This document shows positions 54,218-62,335 of a DNA stretch of 64,000 bases, piece by piece. Origin of the DNA: Bacillus sp. MUM 116 (GTDB lineage Bacteria; Bacillota; Bacilli; Bacillales; Cytobacillaceae). The DNA lies in NCBI RefSeq assembly GCF_001866655.1, contig NZ_MLYR01000030.1:1-64000 (forward strand). Direction: 5' to 3'. Every line of letters begins with the position of its first letter. Position 1 is the first letter of the stretch. The position numbers were made by a program, and so were the translations under genes. The notes beneath the pieces are model-generated. The model made no database searches. It was given only the letters and a program-made list of their open reading frames with translations, and was not told the DNA's origin.

Positions 54218-54529
54218 ATGACCAGATTAGAACTATATCATGCCAAACCGAAGCAATCTTCACGAAAAGGTCCACTCTTTTTCATTCTTGCTTGTATCAT
54301 TTTAACTGTAGGTTTTTTTGTCTTTCGTTATTTATATTTTAGCACGATTCGCATTGAGGCACCGGCTGAGGATTACGGGAAAAAGGTTGTCATCCAGCTT
54401 CCAAATGGTCAAAAGCTGTATACGTATGAAAATTTAATTATCGAAAAAGATGGGAAAAAATATTATAAAGGGGAGCGCAATACGATTGATGTAACAGGAG
54501 GCAAGGTCGATTATAATAATTGGAAATAA
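54218..54529 (+). CDS. Small membrane-anchored extracytoplasmic protein, unknown
   Basis: 103 residues. A basic cytosolic N-terminus precedes one TM at ~21-41, followed by a ~60-residue extracytoplasmic domain of alternating polar and hydrophobic strands (KVVIQLPNGQKLYTYENLII). GGAGGGAG upstream. Unassigned. Confidence 0.65.
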   Translation: MTRLELYHAKPKQSSRKGPLFFILACIILTVGFFVFRYLYFSTIRIEAPAEDYGKKVVIQLPNGQKLYTYENLIIEKDGKKYYKGERNTIDVTGGKVDYNNWK

Positions 54530-54560
54530 TAATAGATATGAAACTATAGTAAGATTAAAG

Positions 54561-54600
54561 AAATGCGTACGAGAAAAACTCGCACGCATTTTATTTTTAT
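54561..54600 (+). terminator. Terminator after the small membrane protein gene
   Basis: AATGCGT-A-CGAG, A5, CTCG-C-ACGCATTTTATTTTT. Confidence 0.8.
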
Positions 54601-54668
54601 ACCAGTTTTTTACGGCGGTTTAAGGGAATAATTCAAATAGGCGTTTTTGATTTATAGGGGAGATTGAG

Positions 54669-55376
54669 TTGGAAACTATTTTTCGTATCTTAATTGTTTT
54701 ATTTGCAGGATATGTATTATTAAGGGTGACAGGAAAAAAGGCAGTCTCCCAAATGCATACTTTCGATTTATTGTATATCTTTGTGCTTACCAATATCATC
54801 AGTACGCCAGTAGAGGACAGTCATCTGGGAAAAGCGATTATTTATGGTGTCATAACAGCCTTTTTTTATAAAATTTTTACCCGGTTATCGTTACATAATA
54901 AATTAAGATGGATTTTAAATGAAAGTCCTACTGTGTTGATTCGAAATGGTGATATTGATCGAAAAGGGCTAAAAAAGGTGCGAATGCCGGTTAATGAACT
55001 ATTGTCGCACTTAAGAGTTCAAGGATATACAGATACACGAAATATTGCTCTTGCTGTCATGGAAGAAACAGGAAGCATAAGTGTTATTCCTAAATCAAAA
55101 TACCGACCCGTTCAGACGAATGATTTAAATATAACGGTGAAGAGAGAATACATCCCGATTCCACTTATTATGGATGGTCAAATCATTTATCATAATTTAA
55201 AATATCTAAAGCTGGATCAAGATTGGCTTATGAACGAGGTTAAAAAGATAGGTGAAAAAGTAGAAAATATCATTCTGGCCACTTTTTTAGACAATGGAAA
55301 GTTATTTATAGATAATAATGAAGTAAAGCACCATAAAAATGATCCATATTTCTACAAGCCTGGGGAAGATAATTAA
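54669..55376 (+). CDS. DUF421 (YetF/YdfS/YrbG-like) membrane protein
   Basis: 235 residues from a TTG preceded by GGGGAG. Three N-terminal TM helices (~1-85) are followed by two cytosolic DUF421 lobes. LLVRVTGKKAVSQMHTFDLL-type sequence near residues 17-37 and LRVQGYTDTRNIALAVMEETG are family hallmarks. Bacillus relatives are linked to spores or stress, and the role is not known. Confidence 0.85.
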   Translation: METIFRILIVLFAGYVLLRVTGKKAVSQMHTFDLLYIFVLTNIISTPVEDSHLGKAIIYGVITAFFYKIFTRLSLHNKLRWILNESPTVLIRNGDIDRKGLKKVRMPVNELLSHLRVQGYTDTRNIALAVMEETGSISVIPKSKYRPVQTNDLNITVKREYIPIPLIMDGQIIYHNLKYLKLDQDWLMNEVKKIGEKVENIILATFLDNGKLFIDNNEVKHHKNDPYFYKPGEDN

Positions 55377-55410
55377 ATTCAGTAAACGAACTACAAAAGG
55401 GGGATTATTG

Positions 55411-56166
55411 ATGAAACAAACCAAATTAGACTCAAAAGCTCTTTCAATTTTAGAAAATAAAATTCAATTGATTAAAACGGAAAAAGGGGCCCTATACTTA
55501 GTCGGACCTATTCGTCTTCCAGTTAATTTGTTTGGAGAAACCGTGGTGTTTAAGTGGTATTGCTGGTTAAACTGCAGTGAGGTAACAGAGGATTTTGAAA
55601 GGATAATTGAAAAATTATCTTCTGTTAACTTAGCTGAATTTCAACAATCGAGTGTTTTGGTCTTTGGGGATTTTGAGTATGCCGATGATGCAATTATTCG
55701 ATTACATTCAATTTGTCACACTGGTGATATTTTTGGAAGTAAAAGATGTGATTGTGGCTTCCAATTAAAACAATCGATGAAAATGATTGTCGACCATGGA
55801 AATGGCGCACTATTTTATTTGGCGAACCATGAAGGGCGTGGAATTGGCTTATTCAGCAAGGCGATGGCCTATATCCTACAAGAAAATGGCTATGATACTG
55901 TAGATGCAAATCAAGCTCTTGGGTTTGTCGATGATTCAAGAAACTATAGTGATGCCATTCAAGTTCTCAAAGCATTAAGAAAGAAACCGGTAACCTTAAT
56001 AACCAATAATCCGAAAAAATTAAATGCGTTAAAAAATGCCGGCCTGCCTGTTTCGGAAAGAAAACCATTATGGGGGGATGTTTCCGAATTTAACGAAAAA
56101 TACTTGGAAACGAAAATAAATCGCTCCGGTCATATAAAAGACCAAGGGACTTGTCCGAATGATTAA
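55411..56166 (+). CDS. GTP cyclohydrolase II-like protein (stand-alone RibA domain)
   Basis: 251 residues from ATG 55411 (AAAGGGGGA upstream). The zinc site is CHTGDIFGSKRCDCGFQL (three Cys), with HEGRGIGL and DTVDANQALGF for substrate binding and TNNPKKLNAL near the end. The DHBP-synthase half of bifunctional RibBA is absent and an extra ~60 residues precede the core. It would open GTP for riboflavin synthesis or a related pathway. 34 nt after DUF421. Confidence 0.82.
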   Translation: MKQTKLDSKALSILENKIQLIKTEKGALYLVGPIRLPVNLFGETVVFKWYCWLNCSEVTEDFERIIEKLSSVNLAEFQQSSVLVFGDFEYADDAIIRLHSICHTGDIFGSKRCDCGFQLKQSMKMIVDHGNGALFYLANHEGRGIGLFSKAMAYILQENGYDTVDANQALGFVDDSRNYSDAIQVLKALRKKPVTLITNNPKKLNALKNAGLPVSERKPLWGDVSEFNEKYLETKINRSGHIKDQGTCPND

Positions 56167-56291
56167 CAATGAAATTTAGATTTAATATACAAATGTGGGT
56201 TTTTTAGATGGAATTTATTTTTCTATCATGATATCCATTAATCAACCTTAGGGAACATGCCTTTCACCTTCAAGTTTATCCAGCAAAAAAA

Positions 56292-56328
56292 CCCTTATAT
56301 ACAAATCCGTGAAATTTGTATATAAGGG
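56292..56328 (-). terminator. Perfect 15-bp hairpin with a minus-strand T run
   Basis: Arms CCCTTATATACAAAT (56292-56306) and ATTTGTATATAAGGG (56314-56328). The A7 run at 56285-56291 makes it a terminator for minus-strand transcription, but no minus gene is found to its right. It may be a remnant or an antisense stop. Confidence 0.65.
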
Positions 56329-56466
56329 AATCTTAAATAAACTGAAATTTAATGATTCAGAGTAATACTGCCTCTCTAGCTGCCTCAATTCTTTTTCTAG
56401 TTATCTCAGACGGATTTCCAACATTCTACCGGTGCATTAAATTGTAAAAAAATTAAAAACCTCTAA

Positions 56467-56525
56467 TTGACAATCGTTATCAATGGAAATACAATAGTTA
56501 TAGGTGAAATTGAAATTCATTATCA
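56467..56525 (+). promoter_or_regulatory. efeU promoter with two Fur boxes
   Basis: -35 TTGACA (56467-56472), 17-bp spacer and -10 TACAAT (56490-56495). TGACAATCGTTATCA (56468-56482) fits the Fur 7-1-7 box TGATAATNATTATCA at 12 of 14 fixed positions and covers the -35. TGAAATTCATTATCA (56511-56525) is a second box. Expression should rise in low iron. Confidence 0.88.
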
Positions 56526-56552
56526 ATTAGATTACTTTAAAGGGGTATCCAT

Positions 56553-58055
56553 ATGTTCAAAAATCTATTACTCAAATTATCTATCCTTCTATTAATATTC
56601 GGATTTGGAATACATAATCCAGTATCAGCCGCTGGGAATTCCAGTGAGGATATAAAGAGGGCTGAAGTATCTATTGATCAAGCAATCGATTTTGCTTCTA
56701 AAGGAGATCTTGAAAAAGCAAAAAAATCATATGATCAATTTAATAAGTCCTGGAGAGAAATTGAAGAAGGAATTAAAGCTGAATCAGCTACTGCTTACCG
56801 AGATATTGAATCGAATATGGGGCAAGCAGTCTATGCCTTTACCCTTAAGAAACAGGATCAAGTTTTACAAGCTTTAAATGGGTTAAAGGAAGTTAACCAA
56901 AAATTTGCTAGTGGTGGGTACCCGAAAGAATCAGGTTTTAAGAAAGACGATATTTCATTAGAGGATTTTATCCTGCTTCTTCAAGAAACAAAAAAGGAAG
57001 TTAATAAGCAAAATCGAACAGAAGCACTAGCAAGTATCAAAAAGGCAAGAAGCAGCTGGTTAAGTGTAGAGGGTGTAGTGGTTGCCCAGTCTGCCAAAGT
57101 TTACAGTGATTCAGAAAGAGATTTAGTTACTATTCAAGCCATGTTATCAGCTAATCCACCTAATTATAAGCAAGCTGAAAAGACAATTAATAACATGGTA
57201 AAATACCTTACTCCTTTGGCTGAAAAATCTAGCTATACTTATTGGGATGCTGCGATGATTCTTATCCGTGAAGGTTTGGAGGCATTACTCGTCGTAATTG
57301 CACTTATGTCTTTTGTGAAAAAATCTGCTGAGGGAAAGGGAAAAGGATGGATTTGGACTGGGGTATTATCAGGTCTGGGCGTTAGTGTGATTCTTGCTCT
57401 TATTGTAAAATTTGTGATCTCATCTGGAGCGTTTGGAGATAATAATGCTCTTATCGCTGGATGGACAGGTGTTTTTGCGGCAGTAATGCTGCTTTATATG
57501 AGTTATTGGCTTCACAGTCAGTCCAACATCGCTGATTGGAATCGTTATATTCGTGAAAAAAGTCAAACTGCATTAACAACGGGTAAACTTGTTTCGTTAG
57601 GGGTACTTGCCTTTCTTGCAGTATTTCGGGAAGGAACGGAAACAGTATTGTTTTATATCGGTATGGCAAGCCAAATAAAACTTTCTGCATTACTATTAGG
57701 TTTTCTTCTGGGAGCAGCAATTCTTGGAATCTTAGCCTATTTAATGGTATTTGTTGGACTGAAATTACCACTTCGTCCATTCTTTATGGTTTCTAGCATA
57801 ATTGTATTTTACCTTTGTATTAAGTTTACAGGAATGGGGATACACAGTCTTCAATTAGCAGGATTCGTTCCAACGACAAATTCTCAAAGCATCCCAAGTA
57901 TTGATTTTTTTGCATTATATCCATCTTGGGAAAGTACAATTCCACAAATAATTCTTGTCCTAGGTGCAATAATTATACTTTTATCAAAAAGGTTTAAAAA
58001 CAAAAATCTAATTGCGGTGAACAAAACTAACAATGAAAGCGGGAAATTATCATGA
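56553..58055 (+). CDS. efeU: FTR1-family iron permease with extracytoplasmic N-domain (EfeU-like)
   Basis: 500 residues. A signal peptide (~1-27, ending VSAA-G) is followed by a ~190-residue helical extracytoplasmic domain, then seven TM helices with the two FTR1 iron motifs REGLEALLVV and FREGTETVLFY (REGxE). It imports ferric iron oxidised or delivered at the surface. The N-terminal extension is absent from E. coli EfeU. Two Fur boxes lie upstream and a small lipoprotein is coupled downstream. Confidence 0.9.
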   Translation: MFKNLLLKLSILLLIFGFGIHNPVSAAGNSSEDIKRAEVSIDQAIDFASKGDLEKAKKSYDQFNKSWREIEEGIKAESATAYRDIESNMGQAVYAFTLKKQDQVLQALNGLKEVNQKFASGGYPKESGFKKDDISLEDFILLLQETKKEVNKQNRTEALASIKKARSSWLSVEGVVVAQSAKVYSDSERDLVTIQAMLSANPPNYKQAEKTINNMVKYLTPLAEKSSYTYWDAAMILIREGLEALLVVIALMSFVKKSAEGKGKGWIWTGVLSGLGVSVILALIVKFVISSGAFGDNNALIAGWTGVFAAVMLLYMSYWLHSQSNIADWNRYIREKSQTALTTGKLVSLGVLAFLAVFREGTETVLFYIGMASQIKLSALLLGFLLGAAILGILAYLMVFVGLKLPLRPFFMVSSIIVFYLCIKFTGMGIHSLQLAGFVPTTNSQSIPSIDFFALYPSWESTIPQIILVLGAIIILLSKRFKNKNLIAVNKTNNESGKLS

Positions 58056-58426
58056 GAAAAGTAACATCAATGGTTTTAGCAATCGGTCTTGGAAGTGCAT
58101 TAGTATTAGCAGGTTGTAATTCAACTGAAAATAAAGTTTCTGATGGTGTAAATAAAATGTTGGATACAACAGGACAGCTGTCAAAAGCAATTAAAAGTGG
58201 TGATCAGGCAAAAGTGAAAGAACTTGGCCCAAAATTAGAAGATCATTGGGCTACATTTGAAGATGATGTGAAAAAAGAGGACAAAGAACTTTACCAAAAA
58301 GTCGAAAAATATCTTGACCCAACCATTGCTGGTTCAGAAGCAGCTGCAATTGATAAAGAGGTGTTAGGAAAATTAAATGATCAACTAACTGATGCCTTAA
58401 AAGAATTAGAGAATAAAACAAAATAA
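58052..58426 (+). CDS. Small lipoprotein coupled to the iron permease
   Basis: 124 residues. Lipobox LAGC at ~19-22. The mature part is helical and acidic, with LEDHWATFEDDVKKEDKELY resembling the helical repeats in the permease N-domain and EfeO-like proteins. Its ATG overlaps the permease stop (ATGA). It probably binds iron or assists delivery; inferred from the operon. Confidence 0.75.
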   Translation: MRKVTSMVLAIGLGSALVLAGCNSTENKVSDGVNKMLDTTGQLSKAIKSGDQAKVKELGPKLEDHWATFEDDVKKEDKELYQKVEKYLDPTIAGSEAAAIDKEVLGKLNDQLTDALKELENKTK

Positions 58427-58435
58427 TGAATAAAA

Positions 58436-58471
58436 AAACACCAACTTTATCAGAAAAAAGTTGGTGTTTTA
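58436..58471 (+). terminator. Terminator of the iron operon
   Basis: AACACCAACTTT, ~7-nt loop, AAGTTGGTGTTTT. Confidence 0.85.
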
Positions 58472-58508
58472 ATATAATTCCCAGATTTTCGTTTTTACCA
58501 ATGTTTTT

Positions 58509-58563
58509 CCTTTCTTATTTAAACCACCCTTTCTTATTTAAACCACCCTTTCTTTTTAAACCA
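58509..58563. repeat. 19-bp tandem duplication across the corA stop codon
   Basis: CCTTTCTTATTTAAACCAC occurs exactly twice (58509-58527, 58528-58546), followed by a third diverged copy with a 1-nt deletion. The first lies beyond the stop, the second contains it. Confidence 0.9.
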
Positions 58564-59484
58564 TATATACATTCCTAAACTAATGAAAAACATTAAGGCA
58601 ATTGTAGCAAAGTACCCATATTTCCAAGACAATTCCGGCATATAGTGAAAGTTCATGCCGTAGAGACCGACAATGAAAGTGATTGGCATAAAAATAGTGG
58701 TGATGACTGTCAGTACTTTCATGACATGGTTCGTTTGGTGCGAATTGATTGAAATATAGCTGTCCCGGATGTCCGTTGTCAGCTCGCGACTTGCTTCAAT
58801 CATTTCCGATAATTTAAGCAAATGGTCATAAATATCGTTAAAATAGGCAATTCTTCCTTCAATACTGGTTAACCGCTGTGAATTAAGAATCCGGTATAAT
58901 AGATCCCTCATTGGTGTAATCGTATGCCGGAGCGAGAGCAGGTCATGTCTGGCATCGAATAAATCCTCTAGCAATGCCTCCATCGAACGTCTATTTGAGT
59001 TTTCGTCAATTTCATTTAAGGTATCTTCGATTTGATATACCAGCGGGAAATAATTATCGACCATTTTATCGAGCACATTATAAAACACATGAGCCGGGTC
59101 CCACTTTTTTACATCTTTACCTAAGCTAAGACGGTTCCAGGCATCATTAATTTCATATGACGGGTTGTGATGAAAGGTTACAATATAGTGCTTACTGAGA
59201 AAAAAATCCACCTCTTCCCGTTTAATTGTCGCGGGATTTAATGCCTGTGTGACAAAAAAGGCATAATCATCATAATAGTCAAGTTTTGGCCGCTGTAGTG
59301 TATGAATACAATCCTCTATTGCTAGGGGATGAAAAGCTAGAGGTTCCCTCAGCAATTCTATTTCTTCCTTAATTGGCTCCTGAAAATCAATCCAATACCA
59401 GCGAAACTCACCCTTCACTAGTTTAGAAATTTCCACATCTTTGATTAACTCATATTTTTGATTCACTGCAATTGTTCTGATCAT
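58534..59484 (-). CDS. corA: CorA-family magnesium/cobalt transporter
   Basis: 316 residues: a large N-terminal cytosolic domain, a long stalk helix and two C-terminal TM helices, with the signature YGMNF (GMN) at the end of TM1 followed by the acidic MPEL loop. The C-terminus is KKKGWFK. It mediates Mg(II) entry as a pentamer. Confidence 0.92.
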   Translation of the reverse strand: MIRTIAVNQKYELIKDVEISKLVKGEFRWYWIDFQEPIKEEIELLREPLAFHPLAIEDCIHTLQRPKLDYYDDYAFFVTQALNPATIKREEVDFFLSKHYIVTFHHNPSYEINDAWNRLSLGKDVKKWDPAHVFYNVLDKMVDNYFPLVYQIEDTLNEIDENSNRRSMEALLEDLFDARHDLLSLRHTITPMRDLLYRILNSQRLTSIEGRIAYFNDIYDHLLKLSEMIEASRELTTDIRDSYISINSHQTNHVMKVLTVITTIFMPITFIVGLYGMNFHYMPELSWKYGYFATIALMFFISLGMYIWFKKKGWFK

Positions 59485-59834
59485 AATAACTCCTTATCAA
59501 CAATCAAATTCCATAAATCAACTATAAATGAATTAGATGAAAAAAAAAGGTAATAAATACTTATTTAAAGAATCAGGGTCATTTTAATATCTTGACAATA
59601 TCGTGAAAACTTATCCTATGAATTCAAAAAAGTCTTTAAAAATCGATTTCGGAATAAAATTCCATTTTTTAAGGAAGTTTAAAAGGAAAGAAGTGGAACG
59701 AGAGGGAGTAAAATGAGTTTAATCGAATTGAAATGATTAAAGAATCATTAAAAGGAAAAGTTATGTTTATCATAAATATAGAAAAGGTAAAATGTGGATA
59801 TTAAACATACACTCCAAAAGGGATTAAGTTAACA

Positions 59835-60034
59835 CCAAGGTTCAAATTTCCGATACAGGGTTAATCGAATAGGTGGAGGAAATTGTGAAAAGAATTTAGC
59901 AGATCATACGCATGTTGAAATCTATTTGGGCAACAACCAATTCATCAATGCTTCCACATCAGCAGGGGTTACGAAGAAATTTTCATTTTGGTTTATACTA
60001 ATTATTGGTACAGGTGGGTTAATCCTATTACAAT
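59835..60034 (+). pseudogene. NlpC/P60 domain remnant
   Basis: One frame reads GGNCEKNLADHTHVEIYLG and then NNQFINASTSAGVTK, a match to the His-containing part of NlpC/P60 peptidases (typically HVGIYLGNNKFIHASS). It then runs into a hydrophobic tail and a stop. TPRF-like sequence just before matches the family but in a frame with stops. The catalytic Cys half is missing. Confidence 0.6.
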
Positions 60035-60076
60035 AATAAATGAATATTAAACAATGATCCTAATGGAGAGAAATCG

Positions 60077-60703
60077 ATGGTAAAAAGAATTGGCAGTATT
60101 TGTGTTTTTATTTTAATTATTTTGGCCGGGTACCTGCAAAAGGATGAACTTGTCTATTTAATTAAACAAGGCGGCAATGTAGCGATTTTTATCAGCATAC
60201 TTTTAGTTGCGATTTGTGTATTTTTTCCGCTGATTCCATTTCCAGTTTTAGCGGGAATGATTGGAGCCATATTTGGGATAACCCAGGGAATGTTTGTATC
60301 ATTAATAGGTGCCATGTCTGGAACAATGGTATTCTTTTTTATCACCAGGTATGGTTTTAGGGATTATGCCCGGGAAAAACTTTCAAAATATCCAAAGGTT
60401 CAGGAATATGAGGAATTCCTGAACCGTAATTCCTTCCTTGCCATTCTAGCCAGCCGACTAGTTCCAATTATTCCTGCACCGGTTGTGAATATTATTTGCG
60501 GTCTTAGTAAGGTAAAATGGTTCATATTTTTTATAGCCTCTACCATTGGAAAAATCCCGAATATTTTGCTTTTGTCGTTTGTAGGTGCAACACTAAGCAG
60601 TAACAAACTATTATCTCTTGGTTTATATGGCTTATATATTTTAATTATTTTCCTGATCAATTTTATCATTATTTACCGCAAGAAATCTAAGTCAATTAAA
60701 TAA
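60077..60703 (+). CDS. TVP38/TMEM64 (DedA-superfamily) membrane protein
   Basis: 208 residues, about five TM helices. FPVLAGMIGAIFGITQGMF and LASRLVPIIPAPVVNIICGL fit the SNARE-associated/VTT domain with its re-entrant Gly/Pro loops. Relatives are proposed lipid scramblases or undecaprenyl-phosphate flippases, but this one is not assigned. Its 3' end overlaps the next, convergent gene by 8 nt. Confidence 0.85.
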   Translation: MVKRIGSICVFILIILAGYLQKDELVYLIKQGGNVAIFISILLVAICVFFPLIPFPVLAGMIGAIFGITQGMFVSLIGAMSGTMVFFFITRYGFRDYAREKLSKYPKVQEYEEFLNRNSFLAILASRLVPIIPAPVVNIICGLSKVKWFIFFIASTIGKIPNILLLSFVGATLSSNKLLSLGLYGLYILIIFLINFIIIYRKKSKSIK

Positions 60704-61049
60704 CGTTTTTAATTGATAGCTGGTCATTTTTTCCTTCCAGTGTAATGACTTCTTTGAAATAGCTTTTTAAAATGAGCCACCGGGCCGGGTAAGTGTATAT
60801 GAAATCCTCCATCACTTCGGGTGAGTAAAGGACCAGACAATCCAACTGGCTTTTGTTCTTTTTCAAATCATATAGCAGTGCATGCGGATTCGTGTAATGT
60901 TGATAGATTTGGTTAGGATTTAATTTCATAACTTGAATGTCACACTCTTGAATATGATTTAAAATGACTTGTTCTTGGAGGGTAAAGCTTTCTTCCTTTG
61001 ATAGGTTATTTATTTTTATCTGATCATTGATAAAATAAATTCCTTTCAT
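60696..61049 (-). CDS. Hypothetical cytosolic protein, 117 residues
   Basis: No domain recognised. Alternating strands and helices (CDIQVMKLNPNQIYQHY, LDCLVLYSPEVMEDFI) suggest a small alpha/beta fold. GGGGTG lies 8 nt upstream of the ATG. The 3' end overlaps the TVP38 gene. Confidence 0.6.
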   Translation of the reverse strand: MKGIYFINDQIKINNLSKEESFTLQEQVILNHIQECDIQVMKLNPNQIYQHYTNPHALLYDLKKNKSQLDCLVLYSPEVMEDFIYTYPARWLILKSYFKEVITLEGKNDQLSIKNVI

Positions 61050-61152
61050 TTATTGAACACCCCATTTATTAGATGATTGGTATTGTTATTGACGAGGAAT
61101 GGGGTTTGTATACTTAGAAATGAAACAGTTTTACGGAAAGGTGATGAGAAAG

Positions 61153-61596
61153 ATGTCGATTTGGGAAAAAGATGGTTTTTTTATTTGCATCGATAAACAA
61201 TATCTCGATTTGCCTCGGATTCATCAATTCTTAAGTGAAGAATCATACTGGGTACCAGGGATTTCGTTTGAAGTGGTGAAAAAATCAATTGAAAATTCTT
61301 CAATTTGTTTTGGGGTATATGAGGGAAATCCTGTTGAAGGGAATGCGGATCAAGTTGGTTTTGCCCGCACCGTCAGCGATTTTTACCGGTTTGGTTGGAT
61401 AATGGATGTTTTTATATTGGAGGAATATCGTGGAAAAGGGTTGTCCAAATGGTTGATGGAAATCGTTACGGAACAGTCTGAATTAAGGAATGTTGCGAAA
61501 TTGATGCTGGCCACCAATGATGCCCACGGGTTGTATACACAATATGGTTTTAAGAAGATTGAAAATCGGGACCTTTATATGGAACGGAAGAAGTAA
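61153..61596 (+). CDS. GNAT family N-acetyltransferase
   Basis: 147 residues from ATG 61153 (AAAGGTGATG upstream), with MSIWEKDGFFICIDKQYLD as start. Compact GNAT: VGFARTVSDFYRFGWIMDVF, the acetyl-CoA loop EYRGKGLSKWLM and YTQYGFKKIENRD. Substrate unknown. Confidence 0.85.
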   Translation: MSIWEKDGFFICIDKQYLDLPRIHQFLSEESYWVPGISFEVVKKSIENSSICFGVYEGNPVEGNADQVGFARTVSDFYRFGWIMDVFILEEYRGKGLSKWLMEIVTEQSELRNVAKLMLATNDAHGLYTQYGFKKIENRDLYMERKK

Positions 61597-61639
61597 CAAT
61601 TTATTTGTTTCTAGATTATGAGCATTCTTGCTTAAAAAA

Positions 61640-61672
61640 TGACCCGGCATAAATGGATGCCGGGCTTTACAA
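61640..61672 (+). terminator. Hairpin after the GNAT gene
   Basis: CCCGGCAT, loop AAATGG, ATGCCGGG, then CTTTAC. Confidence 0.65.
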
Positions 61673-61813
61673 TCAAATCTATATTAAAAGGGGAGCGGTG
61701 TGTAGGTCCGTCCTGAACCTGATCCTATCTTAACGAAAATATATGACCAAATTATGAAGGAAACTTTAATAGTTTAGGAAATGTAAGCTTCATAGTAAAG
61801 GAGGAGAAAAGTC

Positions 61814-61975
61814 ATGAAAGATTATCACTGCTGTGCCACATGCCAGCACTTTAAAGCCGAAAAAAATGAAAAAGGCATGCACTATTACTGCAGCCGTCTA
61901 GGGTACGGAACCAAAACCCACTACAAATTTAATTGCTGGGATCCCAAAGAACATATCAAAAAACTTTTACAGTGA
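61814..61975 (+). CDS. 53-residue Cys-rich small protein
   Basis: AAAGGAGGAG precedes the ATG. MKDYHCCATCQHFKAEKNEK begins the product, and YYCSRLGY and KFNCWDPK follow. CC-x2-C plus two more Cys suggest a zinc or Fe-S site. A conserved-looking Bacillus small protein of unknown role. Confidence 0.7.
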   Translation: MKDYHCCATCQHFKAEKNEKGMHYYCSRLGYGTKTHYKFNCWDPKEHIKKLLQ

Positions 61976-62068
61976 CAGGCACCGTTCCTGGACAAAGTGG
62001 TTGTTTTGTCCATTTGAGGAGGACGCTAAGGCCAGATAGTTTCTTCTTTATTGAAAAAATAAGTATAG

Positions 62069-62330
62069 CTGGCACTATCGAGGGTATATAGTGCCAGCGA
62101 CGTAGAAAAAATAGGTTGCGTGGGCAATAACAAGGCTTCTTAGTGCCCGAACAGGCAAAAAAATCAGGGCCATGGGAACTAACGGAGGTTCTCAGTGCCC
62201 ATCAAGCTAAAAAAATCACCCTCATGGGAACTAACAATACTTCTAAATGCCCTACCCATAGTAAAAATTGTAACCCCGGGCACTTACCCACACCAAAACC
62301 CACACTTTCATGCAATACGAAAGCTAAAAA
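62069..62330. repeat. Degenerate tandem array of ~52-bp hairpin units
   Basis: Units begin near 62070, 62121, 62173, 62225 and 62278 (spacing 51, 52, 52, 53). Each has a TGGGCACTA-like arm, a 9-10 nt loop and a TAGTGCCCA-like arm, then an A-rich linker. The first is a perfect hairpin (CTGGCACTAT/ATAGTGCCAG). Later units decay. No protein-coding frame is convincing here. Confidence 0.8.
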
Positions 62331-62335
62331 CAACC

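Noticed and set aside
62069-62330. CRISPR array
   Set aside because: Units are not exact direct repeats, spacers are not unique, and no cas gene is present; hairpins dominate.
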